Shown: positions 13,335-20,280 of the stretch, piece after piece
Layout: each line of letters opens with the position of its first letter
How positions within the stretch are numbered: position 1 is the stretch's first letter
Assembly (NCBI GenBank): GCA_934654625.1
Contig: CAKUGM010000026.1
Coordinates: 1 to 23,761 of the forward strand
DNA length: 23,761 bases
From: an uncultured Collinsella sp.
Lineage (GTDB): Bacteria; Actinomycetota; Coriobacteriia; Coriobacteriales; Coriobacteriaceae
Direction of reading: 5' to 3'
Program-made: the position numbers and the translations under genes
The notes under the pieces: model-generated
The model's database searches: none
What the model was told of the DNA's origin: nothing
What the model saw: only the letters and a program-made list of their open reading frames with translations

Positions 13335-14132
13335 TTAAAAAGCGGTCTCAAGACCAAAGTGATCGGCCAGCTCGTGCACTTGCTCGTCAGTGATGCACTG
13401 CTTGATGTTTCCGCCGACCGAAACGTAGACATGAGCGTTCTTGTCGATAGTCTCGATAAGACCGATCGTCTCGTCGAAAGAAGAGCCCGAAGCGAAGATG
13501 CCGTGATAGGGCCACACAACCACACGGTAGGTTTTCATCTTCTCGGCAGTAGCCGGACCGATGGGGCCTTCGCCGCACTTCATCCACGGAAGCACGCCAA
13601 CGCCATCGGGGAACACAAGCACGCACTCGGAGTTGAGCGACCAAAGCGTCTTGGTCAGAGCCTCTTCGCTCATGTCGGCAATCGTGCTCATGGCATTGAG
13701 GTACGTGGGATGGCAATGCATGACGATGCGGTTGTCGGGATTCTGCGACAAACGAGCAGCGTGGCACAGCAGGTGGGCGGGAGTCTCGCTCGTTGGACGG
13801 CCGGTGCCATTCTCGTAGCCCCACATGATCTCGTAAGCGCCCTCGACCACGCGGATAATTCCCATATCGCGCTCAACGCGATCGGGCAGCGTGCGGAACT
13901 GGCCGCCAGAACGCGTAGCCAGGAAATAGCGGCCCTCGAGGCCACAGGTATCGAAAGCTACGGGAACGCGAATAGGATCGTCGCGGAAGAACGGCTTCAA
14001 ATCAGCCAGCTCTTCTTCAGACAGAAGATAGCTCAGATTGCCAGCGTGAAATTCACCCCAGCCAGCCTTCCAGAAGTAATGGCACGATGCGACAGCCTCT
14101 TTAAGAAGCGGCGTATCCAGAATCGAGCTCAT
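13335..14132 (-). CDS. rhaD: Rhamnulose-1-phosphate aldolase RhaD
   Basis: 265 residues from ATG 14132; the E. coli protein has 274. Zinc-dependent class II aldolase splitting L-rhamnulose 1-phosphate (or similar ketose 1-phosphates) to dihydroxyacetone phosphate and L-lactaldehyde. Zinc ligands H139 and H141 (IVMHCHPTYLNAM) and H210 (VVWPYHGIFASG) are present, as are the catalytic E116 in TSETPAH and the phosphate-binding HAGNLS (29-34) and TRSGGQF. FPDGVGVLPWM is a RhaD hallmark. The SD GGGAGG sits six bases before the ATG. First gene of the 14132-6267 run. No rhamnose isomerase, kinase or RhaR/RhaS-type regulator is nearby, so the physiological substrate may be a PTS-derived phosphate. Confidence 0.92.
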   Translation of the reverse strand: MSSILDTPLLKEAVASCHYFWKAGWGEFHAGNLSYLLSEEELADLKPFFRDDPIRVPVAFDTCGLEGRYFLATRSGGQFRTLPDRVERDMGIIRVVEGAYEIMWGYENGTGRPTSETPAHLLCHAARLSQNPDNRIVMHCHPTYLNAMSTIADMSEEALTKTLWSLNSECVLVFPDGVGVLPWMKCGEGPIGPATAEKMKTYRVVVWPYHGIFASGSSFDETIGLIETIDKNAHVYVSVGGNIKQCITDEQVHELADHFGLETAF

Positions 14133-14168
14133 GCAGGTCCTCCCTCTTTCCAAAAGCGAAAAAGCCGG

Positions 14169-14186
14169 TAAACGAATCTCCGTTTA
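14169..14186 (-). other. Small inverted repeat in the rhaD leader
   Basis: TAAACG at 14169-14174 and CGTTTA at 14181-14186 form a 6-bp dyad around a 6-base centre, 37 bases upstream of the rhaD ATG. It could be an operator half-site pair or a weak leader hairpin, and faintly resembles the TAAAC dyad at 4304-4322. Confidence 0.3.
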
Positions 14187-14214
14187 TCTACTTTTTCTTT
14201 TGACAGCACCTATT

Positions 14215-14244
14215 TTTATCTTCTTTTTCTCAAATTGAGGTCAA
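14215..14244 (-). promoter_or_regulatory. Candidate promoter and dyad for the rhaD-PTS operon
   Basis: On the minus strand TTGACC (14244-14239) is followed after 18 bases by GATAAA (14220-14215), a fair sigma-70-like pair. The 11-base dyad CTCAAATTGAG (14229-14239) overlaps the -35 edge, and TTGA-N2-TCAA (14235-14244) overlaps it again. This is the right place for a repressor site. The initiation site would lie near 14208, about 75 bases before rhaD. Confidence 0.4.
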
Positions 14245-14444
14245 AACGAGATATTCGAAGATGAACGGAGCCAATCAGAGGGTGAACGGCAGTATAAAAG
14301 AGATAAATCGCGCATCTGTCGTCTGTGAAGCGAGATAGGTCGCTCACGACGCTGACAAGAGCGATTCTCTTTAGGGATTCGCGACGAAAGCAAGTGCTGG
14401 CCAGATCCGCGCTTTCACCCGAATCAAGATTTGTTTTTACGCAC

Positions 14445-14476
14445 AAAAGGCCCCGCCGGTGGGGACCGACGGGGCC
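14445..14476 (-). terminator. Terminator after the YcxB-like gene
   Basis: GGCCCCG at 14449-14455 pairs with CGGGGCC at 14470-14476, with additional inner pairing. It is followed on the minus strand by TTTTGTGCG. It ends the 19005-14590 transcription unit before the rhaD promoter. Sequence and spacing nearly match the terminator at 6203-6230. Confidence 0.75.
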
Positions 14477-14589
14477 AAGCTCAAGACGCCGTCCAAAATC
14501 TTCCCATCAGAGGGAGAATGACGACGGGTTTGTTTTGAACGGCAGAGTTGATGAATAGCGTTGCCGCAACGCGCTGATTGCGCGACAGG

Positions 14590-15138
14590 CTATGCCGCAG
14601 CAACCTGTCCAATACGACGCAGATGGAAACCGCGACCAAGGTTATGGCGCATCACAGCGCGAATCTTGGGCAGCTCTTCCGCGGCAACAGCGCTCTTGGG
14701 CAAAAGTACCATGAGGTTGGCATCGCGATAGATAATGAAGAAGTCAGCGAGCTCAAAAACCGCCGAAACCTGACGCCACTCGATCTTTTCGGAGTCAGCG
14801 CCGCCAGCCACCTTGAACTTCAGCCAATCTTCGTTAATAGACACCGAGCGCACGGCGTCGGCCAAAGGCGACTTCTTGTAGTCGCGATAGCTATGCTCAC
14901 AGGAGAACAGCAGCAACGGAACCGCGGCGATGATAACGATGTAGCACAACTGCATCACGCTCGTCATCTCAACATGGAAGATGAGATTTGCCAGCAGCAT
15001 TCCCACACCCATCACTGCCATCGCAGCAATGATGACCGATTGAATGCGCTGCTTGCCAAACGTGTTGAAATACAGGGCATGTCGAAACATCTGAGGTTCG
15101 ACCTTAAACGTATAGGTATAAGTAGGCGATGCTGCCAT
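14590..15138 (-). CDS. YcxB-like membrane protein
   Basis: 182 residues. Two hydrophobic segments at about 34-54 (VIIAAMAVMGVGMLLANLIF) and 60-79 (LCYIVIIAAVPLLLFSC) are followed by a cytosolic C-terminal domain. That domain has the pattern VSINEDWLKFKVAGG...IEWRQVSAVFELADFFIIYRD and a VLLPKSA segment typical of the YcxB-like C-terminal domain. An N-terminal YTYTFKVEPQMF strand precedes the helices, as in that family. The family has no known biochemical role. The ATG has GGGAGA upstream. It follows the class II aldolase by 67 bases and is last in that operon. Its place beside sugar genes may be incidental. Confidence 0.7.
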   Translation of the reverse strand: MAASPTYTYTFKVEPQMFRHALYFNTFGKQRIQSVIIAAMAVMGVGMLLANLIFHVEMTSVMQLCYIVIIAAVPLLLFSCEHSYRDYKKSPLADAVRSVSINEDWLKFKVAGGADSEKIEWRQVSAVFELADFFIIYRDANLMVLLPKSAVAAEELPKIRAVMRHNLGRGFHLRRIGQVAAA

Positions 15139-15205
15139 GATGTTCTCCCTCGGTTATTGTCTTCAGCTCGCGCGATAGCGTCCCCACACTTTCGCGTGCC
15201 AATCC

Positions 15206-15877
15206 TTAGTACTGGCCGTACTTGGTCTTCACGAACTCCTGCATGGCAGAAACGTTCTCGGCCGCAATGGGCACGTACGTGCCACCGGTTGCGCGGATGC
15301 GCCAATAGATCTCGGCGACCATCTCGACAACAGTGGAAACCTTGAAGGCTGCATCCATATCGGCACCGATGCACACGAGACCATGACTGCGCAGCATGCA
15401 GGCATTCGCCTTGTCGCCAATGGTCTTCATAGCTTCGTCGGCCAGAGCCTGAGTGCCCGGCAACTGGTACTCGCAGCAGCGCACCGAATCGCCAAGAGCC
15501 TGAGCGGCTTCATCGTGGATATCGATAGGAATATCCTCGCCCATCGAGGAGAAGACCGTCGAGAAGATGGGGTGCGTATGGATGCATGCGCGGGCCTCGG
15601 GACGAGCGTTGAACATGCCGATATGCAGGTGAAGCTCGATGGAGGGACGACGGTCGCCTTCGATATGATTGCCGTCCAGATCGTAGACGCAGATATCGTC
15701 CTCGGTGATGGTCGTGTAGTCCATACCGCTCGGCGTGATGTAGACAAGACCCGTCTCACGATCACAATAGCTCACGTTGCCCCATGTGGCCACGGTAAGG
15801 CCACTCTCGAGCATACGCAGGCCGGACTCCTTCACGAGCGTCTTGTACTCGACTTTAACATCGGCAGCGGTTGCCAT
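15206..15877 (-). CDS. Class II aldolase (FucA/AraD family), middle copy
   Basis: 223 residues, close to E. coli FucA length. Zinc ligands H100 and H102 (CIHTHPIFSTVF) and H165 (LRSHGLVC), with the acid/base-type glutamate E81 in PSIELHLH. Phosphate-binding TWGNVS (31-36) and ITPSGMDY (47-54). It probably cleaves a ketose 1-phosphate to dihydroxyacetone phosphate and an aldehyde; a pentulose-phosphate epimerase role (AraD-like) is the alternative in this family. AGGGGAT precedes the ATG. A strong terminator ends only about 30 bases upstream of the ATG, so expression depends on read-through from the PTS genes. It differs clearly from the aldolase at 18286-19005. Confidence 0.88.
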   Translation of the reverse strand: MATAADVKVEYKTLVKESGLRMLESGLTVATWGNVSYCDRETGLVYITPSGMDYTTITEDDICVYDLDGNHIEGDRRPSIELHLHIGMFNARPEARACIHTHPIFSTVFSSMGEDIPIDIHDEAAQALGDSVRCCEYQLPGTQALADEAMKTIGDKANACMLRSHGLVCIGADMDAAFKVSTVVEMVAEIYWRIRATGGTYVPIAAENVSAMQEFVKTKYGQY

Positions 15878-15907
15878 ATGTTATCCCCTCTCTAACATTA
15901 CGGGTTT

Positions 15908-15940
15908 AAAAAAGCGGGCCGGCGATTATGTCCGGCCCGC
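15908..15940 (-). terminator. Strong terminator between EIIC (set 2) and the middle aldolase
   Basis: GCGGGCCGG at 15914-15922 pairs perfectly with CCGGCCCGC at 15932-15940 over a 9-base loop. On the minus strand six T follow (15908-15913). It begins 36 bases beyond the EIIC stop and ends about 30 bases before the next ATG, leaving no clear promoter. It has the same arrangement as the hairpin before dhaKL. Confidence 0.85.
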
Positions 15941-15975
15941 CGCAAGAGCATTGCTACTTCAGCAAGCAGGCTGAA

Positions 15976-17397
15976 TTAGGCAGCAGTCTCGACCTTCTTG
16001 GTCGTGTGGTTCAGAGCGCTGTTCTCGATGAACTCGTGAATAGCGGTCATGTTCTTGTGAACCAGGACGTAGCAGATGACGTAGACCACGACAACGGCAC
16101 CGATGATAATCGGGTTCTGGGTCAGGAAGGCGAGGAAGATGATGGCACCGACAGGCTGGCCAAGGATGACGAGCGAGGTAACCATCGTGGCGCCCTGCAG
16201 GTCGATGCCCGTGGAGATGGCGACATCGGTGAAGGCAGGACCGGTGAGGGTGCAGAAGTACAGGTTGGCGATCATGAAGATCAGGCCGCCGATGAAGGAC
16301 TTCAGGATGTTGCCGTTAGAGCAAGCGATGAAGGGCTGGATGATGTAGGGGATGGCGACGAGGTCGAGCATGGGCAGAACCAGGTTGCCAGGAAGGATGA
16401 AGGACACAACGAGCGTGGTGGGCATCAGGAGGATACCGGTGATGAGGGTTGCAGCCTCGCCATAGCCGGTAGCGTCGTTGACGGCCAGGTACCACTCGCG
16501 GTCAGCGTGACCAGCGGCCTTCATCTTCTTCTTGCCGGCCTCGGTGATCGGCGAGAAGGAGCCAGCGAAGATGCCGGAGACCTTGGGGAAGACAGCCATG
16601 ACGGCGGCGGTTGCGATGCCACAGGTCGTGATCTCGCCCCAGGTAGCAAGCTCACCGAGCTTGTTGAAGTCACCGACGATACCGATGAACAGGCCGAGGA
16701 AGAGACCGAGGGTCATGGGCTCACCGATGAAGCCGAGCTTCTTGCGCAGGACGGTGGGGTCGGCGTTGATCTTGTACAGACCAAGCTTGTCGAGCAGCAG
16801 GTTCAGCGGCACGGCGAAGATACCGACGGTAGCGGTGTGCAGGGAGGCGATGGTGCAGTTGGGATAACCATAGTAGTTGGACCAACGCTTAGCGATAACC
16901 TCAGTGCAGAGCAGGGTGTAGAGCTGCTGGACAACCATGCAAGCCATGGCGAGCCAGAAGTTGCCGGTCAGAACGAACAGGCAGGAGCCCCATGCGAAGT
17001 AGGAATAGTTGTTCCAAAGGTCGCCGGCCTGGAAGACCGTGGTGTAGCGCACGAGGTACAGGATGACCTGAAGGGCAATGGCGACCGCGATGTAGATCAT
17101 GCCAACCTGATAGGAGTAAGCGATGATCGAGGTGGTCTGCCAGCCAAGGTCGACGATCGGCAGGTTGATGCCCACAGCGTTGATCATGTTGTCGATGATC
17201 GGCGACAGGATCGGGCTGTAGGAGCCAATGACCAGGGAGAAGCCCTCAAGGCCAACGCCTGCGGACAGGGCCGAGAAGAAGGCCTTCTTGGGCTTAACGC
17301 CCATTGCCAAAGCAATAACGAAAATAAAGACAGGAACAAATACGGCAGCCTTAAATGTCGTAAAGAACATGTTCAAGGCACTCAGGAATGCGTCCAT
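15976..17397 (-). CDS. PTS galactitol-type permease, EIIC component (set 2)
   Basis: 473-residue polytopic membrane protein, about ten to twelve hydrophobic segments. It opens with ALNMFFTTFKAAVFVPVFIF and GVKPKKAFFSALSAGVG, as in galactitol EIIC. Mid-protein blocks are GFIGEPMTLGLFLGLFIG and SPITEAGKKKMKAAG; near the end are LPGNLVLPMLDL and FIACSNGNILKSFIGG. It shares the family architecture with set 1 but is diverged, so substrates may differ. ATG 17397 has AAAGGGGAT just upstream; an ATG at 17412 lacks an SD and would itself encode the KGDG leading to that site. It follows EIIB by 52 bases and is the last gene before the intra-operon terminator. Confidence 0.92.
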   Translation of the reverse strand: MDAFLSALNMFFTTFKAAVFVPVFIFVIALAMGVKPKKAFFSALSAGVGLEGFSLVIGSYSPILSPIIDNMINAVGINLPIVDLGWQTTSIIAYSYQVGMIYIAVAIALQVILYLVRYTTVFQAGDLWNNYSYFAWGSCLFVLTGNFWLAMACMVVQQLYTLLCTEVIAKRWSNYYGYPNCTIASLHTATVGIFAVPLNLLLDKLGLYKINADPTVLRKKLGFIGEPMTLGLFLGLFIGIVGDFNKLGELATWGEITTCGIATAAVMAVFPKVSGIFAGSFSPITEAGKKKMKAAGHADREWYLAVNDATGYGEAATLITGILLMPTTLVVSFILPGNLVLPMLDLVAIPYIIQPFIACSNGNILKSFIGGLIFMIANLYFCTLTGPAFTDVAISTGIDLQGATMVTSLVILGQPVGAIIFLAFLTQNPIIIGAVVVVYVICYVLVHKNMTAIHEFIENSALNHTTKKVETAA

Positions 17398-17449
17398 GCC
17401 ATCCCCTTTCATGTAAGTAGCATTCGTAAATGCAAATCAGTGCGGGCAA

Positions 17450-17752
17450 TTACTTGCCGGCAGCGTGAAGAGCCTCAAGGGCCTCCTCTTTGAACTCGTC
17501 CTCGCCGAGACCGGTGATCAGGCCCATGGCGCTAAATGCGGGCACGCCGTGGGTGTCGTCGCCGATAGGGCTCGAGTAAGCGATGAAGTCGTAGCTGCCA
17601 CGGGTCAGATAGCCGTCGAGCTCGGAGGGGTTGCACTCGTCAGTGGTGACGTCGTAGCCCTCGTCCTCAAACATCTCGACAAGCTTGTTTGCGACCATGT
17701 GGGAGGTTACAACTCCCGAACCGCAAACAGAGAGGATACTAATCTCAGCCAT
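17450..17752 (-). CDS. PTS galactitol-type EIIB component (set 2)
   Basis: 100-residue cytosolic phosphotransfer protein. The ISILSVCGSGVVTSHMVA segment carries the EIIB phosphocysteine at C10, followed by a helix and the DVTTDECNPSEL strand. The P-loop here is CGSGVVTS compared with CGGGIATS in set 1, both within the GatB pattern. AAAGGA precedes the ATG. It lies between the EIIA and EIIC genes. Confidence 0.92.
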   Translation of the reverse strand: MAEISILSVCGSGVVTSHMVANKLVEMFEDEGYDVTTDECNPSELDGYLTRGSYDFIAYSSPIGDDTHGVPAFSAMGLITGLGEDEFKEEALEALHAAGK

Positions 17753-17808
17753 CTTTCGTCCTTTCTCCCTTTCGATCGCCCACTTTCAGGCGCGACCATG
17801 ATGACTTT

Positions 17809-18267
17809 CTATTCAGCGAGTGCCGGAGCGATGAGGTCAAACGCCTCTTCTGCGGTATCGGCTTCGCGAATATCCTTCAAAAGCTGCTGATTCTGGATGA
17901 TTGCCATCATCTTCTGCAGCGTAGGAACCTGTGCTTTGGGGTCCTTGATAGCGAGCATGAAAATCAGACGAACACTCAGCGGGCCATCGCCCATGCCGCC
18001 CATCATCTCGAACTCGACCGGCTCATCAAGAACGACGGCGCCGATGGCGCTCTCGTTCACGTGATCGCTGTCGCAGTGCGAGATGGCGATATCGAACTCG
18101 GACGCAGGAAGACCCGTCGGATAGACCGCCTCGCGATCGATGATTGCCTGCGGGAAGCTTTCCTTGACGACGCCCAGATCAACAAACGTCTGTGCGATCG
18201 AGCGAAGCGCTTCTTCCTGAGAGGCGTACTTCTGGTGAACCTGAACGAGCTCTTTCCTCAGAACCAT
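17809..18267 (-). CDS. PTS EIIA component, galactitol type (set 2)
   Basis: 152 residues. IIDREAVYPTGLPASEFDIAISHCDSDHV (42-70) is the galactitol-type EIIA core, with the phosphohistidine at H64. VRLIFMLAIKDPKAQVPTLQKMM follows as in the family. It accepts phosphate from HPr and passes it to C10 of the EIIB encoded next. The SD AAGGAA lies nine bases before the ATG. It starts 18 bases after the aldolase stop, so the aldolase and the PTS form one unit. Confidence 0.92.
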   Translation of the reverse strand: MVLRKELVQVHQKYASQEEALRSIAQTFVDLGVVKESFPQAIIDREAVYPTGLPASEFDIAISHCDSDHVNESAIGAVVLDEPVEFEMMGGMGDGPLSVRLIFMLAIKDPKAQVPTLQKMMAIIQNQQLLKDIREADTAEEAFDLIAPALAE

Positions 18268-18285
18268 GCGATATCTTCCTTATCC

Positions 18286-19005
18286 TTAGTTGCCTTGCGG
18301 GATCACGTCGGTCCCGTTGATTACCTCTGCGTTGCCCTTGGGCATCACGATGGGCGAAAGCCCCATGTTCTGACGAATGCCTGCAAGACCGTCTACCTGG
18401 TCTTGAGAAAGTCCACGCTCAGAACCGATCTGATTCACCACGAGGGTGATCTTGGCGTAGTTCTCGACCACTTCCATGCGCGCGAGCGCCTGCTCGAGGT
18501 CGGCACCCCAGGTAAGCACGCCGTGGTTGGAAAGCATGACAGCTGCGTAATCCTTAACGAACGGAGCGATGCTATCGGGAACATCGGTCGTACCGGGCTT
18601 TGCGTAGTGCGCAACGGGTACTACGCCAACCTGCAGCATCGCTTCGGAGAGGATCGGCTTGTCCAGCGGCACTCCTGCGATTGCAAACGACGTTGCATAG
18701 ATGGGATGCGCGTGAACTACGGCGGTAACGTCGGGATTCTCTCGATAGACGCGCAGGTGCATCTTCACCTCACTCGAAGGGCCACGAAGGCCTTTCGAGA
18801 TCACGTTGCCGTCCAAATCCATGACAACCATCATGTCGGGATTCATATCGCCCTTCGAGACGCCCGTAGGCGTGACGACGATGGTGTCGGGAGAGATGCG
18901 CACACTGATATTGCCATCGTTGGACACAACATAGCCCTGCTTATAGAGCACCGTTCCGGCGTCGACGATAGCTTGGCGTGCTTGTGCCTCATTCATAAGA
19001 CCCAT
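18286..19005 (-). CDS. Class II aldolase (FucA/AraD family), first gene of PTS set 2
   Basis: 239 residues. Zinc ligands H98 and H100 (VVHAHPIYATSF) and H161 (LSNHGVLTWG), glutamate E79 in GPSSEVKMH, phosphate-binding NDGNIS (29-34) and TPTGVSKG (45-52). The SSE triad and spacing resemble L-fuculose-1-phosphate aldolase more than the copy at 15206 does. The expected products are dihydroxyacetone phosphate and a short aldehyde. ATG 19005 has GGAG eight bases upstream and a consensus-like promoter at 19057-19084. It leads the operon with EIIA, EIIB and EIIC and is divergent from the DeoR gene at 19240, the classical layout for a regulator and its target. Confidence 0.9.
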   Translation of the reverse strand: MGLMNEAQARQAIVDAGTVLYKQGYVVSNDGNISVRISPDTIVVTPTGVSKGDMNPDMMVVMDLDGNVISKGLRGPSSEVKMHLRVYRENPDVTAVVHAHPIYATSFAIAGVPLDKPILSEAMLQVGVVPVAHYAKPGTTDVPDSIAPFVKDYAAVMLSNHGVLTWGADLEQALARMEVVENYAKITLVVNQIGSERGLSQDQVDGLAGIRQNMGLSPIVMPKGNAEVINGTDVIPQGN

Positions 19006-19030
19006 TTCTTCAACTCCTCTCCATGGCAGT

Positions 19031-19046
19031 GTGTTGGTTCGTGTTG
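19031..19046. promoter_or_regulatory. Tandem GTGTTG operator candidate
   Basis: GTGTTG at 19031-19036 and again at 19041-19046, exactly 10 bp apart (TGTTG-N5-TGTTG). It sits just downstream of the predicted initiation site (about 19050) of the aldolase-PTS operon. Further single TGTTG or CAACA copies lie at 19082, 19156 and 19221. Phased direct repeats are typical of DeoR-family operators. Confidence 0.5.
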
Positions 19047-19056
19047 ATTTGATTTG

Positions 19057-19084
19057 ATTCTATGGCCTGGTTCCACACTGTCAA
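19057..19084 (-). promoter_or_regulatory. Promoter of the aldolase-PTS (set 2) operon
   Basis: On the minus strand TTGACA (19084-19079), a 16-base spacer and TAGAAT (19062-19057) form a near-consensus promoter. Initiation near 19050 gives a leader of about 45 bases. A TGTTG copy overlaps the -35 element. Confidence 0.7.
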
Positions 19085-19192
19085 CATGTTTATCTCTGTC
19101 TGTTTTGGTCAACTATCCGAACGGTAGCTATTGAAAGTTGAGTGGTAAAAGCACATGTTGGCGAACTTGACCGCAGCATTTTGTTTTGTGCT

Positions 19193-19201
19193 TGCTATAT
19201 T
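19193..19201 (+). promoter_or_regulatory. Extended -10 promoter of the second deoR gene
   Basis: TGCTATATT has the TG-N extension plus TATATT. No good -35 lies at 16-18 bases (TTGACC at 19167 is too far). CAACA at 19221-19225, downstream of the start point, would allow autoregulation. Confidence 0.4.
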
Positions 19202-19239
19202 GATTAGTAAACACGCAAATCAACATCGAGGTGAAACCG

Positions 19240-20031
19240 ATGCTCGCCGCAGAACGCAAACAGCAAATCAAGGAAATCGTCATTGCCAAGAAGAGCGCTT
19301 CGGTGGCCGCCCTTGCAAAACAATTTGGCGTCACTGGTGAAACGATTCGTCGCGACCTTAAGGCCCTGGAAAAAGAAGGCGTGCTCATGCGCACGCATGG
19401 TGGCGCCTTTATTCAAAGCGGTGTCGAGAACCTTATCGATATCGACCTGCGCAAAACCGTCTACATCGACGAGAAGGAACTCATTGCCAAGCGCTGCTAC
19501 AACTTGGTGAACAACGGCGACGCCATCTTCCTAGACAACTCAACTACCTGCTATCACATTGCCAAAGCACTCAGCAACCTCAACATCACCGTGGTCACCA
19601 ACAACCTGATGATCATGAACCTGTTTGCTCAAAGCGAGAACATTCGCCTGGTCAGCGTTGGTGGTGAGTTCTCCATTAAGGAGCAGGCGTTTTCCGGCAC
19701 AATCGCTCAACGCGCGCTTGCCGAATACTACGTCGACAAAGCATTTATCTCCTGTCGAACCGTCTCGATCAACAATGGCATTACCGAGTCCACCGATCAA
19801 TGGGCATCCATCCGCCATCTGATGATCGAACGCTCCGACAAGCAATACCTCGTAGTCGACCACACCAAATTTGGGCAGACATCTTTCGTGCGCATCTGCG
19901 ACTTCGATGAAATCACTGCAGTCATCACCGACCATCCACTTGACGCCAAATGGCACGAGGCACTGCGCAGCAAGGGCTGCGCCATTATCGATGGCGACGA
20001 GGAGACTCCTGTTCCGGAACTTCTAGGCTAA
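19240..20031 (+). CDS. DeoR-family transcriptional regulator (PTS set 2 / GlpA-like locus)
   Basis: 263 residues from ATG 19240. DeoR winged helix: MLAAERKQQIKEIVIAKKSASVAALAKQFGVTGETIRRDLKALEKEGVLMRTHGGAF (1-57), with recognition helix GETIRRDL. The sensor domain begins near residue 70 and holds DNSTTCYHIA (99-108) in place of the usual DSGTT, VVTNNLMI, VSVGGEFSIKEQAFSG and VDHTKFGQ. A GTG at 19231 is in frame but lacks an SD, while ATG 19240 has GAGGTG six bases upstream. It is divergent from the aldolase-PTS operon and upstream of the GlpA-like genes, with TGTTG repeats in both intergenic regions, so it probably represses both and releases on a sugar phosphate (inference). Confidence 0.92.
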   Translation: MLAAERKQQIKEIVIAKKSASVAALAKQFGVTGETIRRDLKALEKEGVLMRTHGGAFIQSGVENLIDIDLRKTVYIDEKELIAKRCYNLVNNGDAIFLDNSTTCYHIAKALSNLNITVVTNNLMIMNLFAQSENIRLVSVGGEFSIKEQAFSGTIAQRALAEYYVDKAFISCRTVSINNGITESTDQWASIRHLMIERSDKQYLVVDHTKFGQTSFVRICDFDEITAVITDHPLDAKWHEALRSKGCAIIDGDEETPVPELLG

Positions 20032-20041
20032 CACCAACTCC

Positions 20042-20105
20042 TTCAACACCTATTTTGATCTGCGATATTATTCAACACCCCTTCTTTTTATGTTGAATAG
20101 TGTTG
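20042..20105. promoter_or_regulatory. Cluster of TTCAACACC / TGTTGAA operator-like repeats
   Basis: TTCAACACC occurs at 20042-20050 and 20071-20079. TGTTGAATAGTGTTG at 20091-20105 repeats TGTTG with the same 10-bp phase as 19032-19046. ATTCAACA (20070-20077) and TGTTGAAT (20091-20098) also form an inverted repeat. They lie between the deoR stop and the GlpA-like gene. The T-rich stretch 20106-20210 shows no gene. Confidence 0.5.
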
Positions 20106-20214
20106 CAGCTTCTTCTTTTTCTCGATCAGACTTCTTTCTTTCGTTTTTTCAACCCCCTCGTTTGTTTCCCCACTCGCCGATGACAAGCGGTTCCTCATTG
20201 CTATTTTTTGATTT

Positions 20215-20243
20215 TTGTTGATTATTGTGGCTAGTGAGACAAT
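20215..20243 (+). promoter_or_regulatory. Candidate promoter of the GlpA-like operon
   Basis: TTGTTG at 20215-20220, a 17-base spacer and GACAAT at 20238-20243. TGTTGATTATTGTGG at 20216-20230 overlaps the -35 element as another near copy of TGTTG-N5-TGTTG. The match to consensus is moderate. Confidence 0.4.
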
Positions 20244-20280
20244 GCGTCCACATTCTTCCAACGGGAACCTTGGAGGCCAT

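Larger units (their letters stand above)
14154..14444. other. Gene-free leader/promoter region between the two catabolic sets
   Basis: No convincing coding sequence is seen here. The part next to rhaD is T-rich on the plus strand and holds the promoter candidate and the small inverted repeats listed separately. From about 14260 to 14440 nothing recognisable is seen apart from short GC-richer stretches. The open frames here lack ribosome sites and family features. Confidence 0.5.

Noticed and set aside
14216..14558. Short open frames on both strands between the two operons
   Set aside because: 76-77 residues without SD, crossing a terminator and promoter-like DNA, with no recognisable features.
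15928..17493. 521-residue open frame on the plus strand
   Set aside because: It lies antisense over EIIC and is made mostly of low-complexity Asp/Glu/Gly/Val stretches. No SD and no family features; a shadow of codon bias in the membrane gene.
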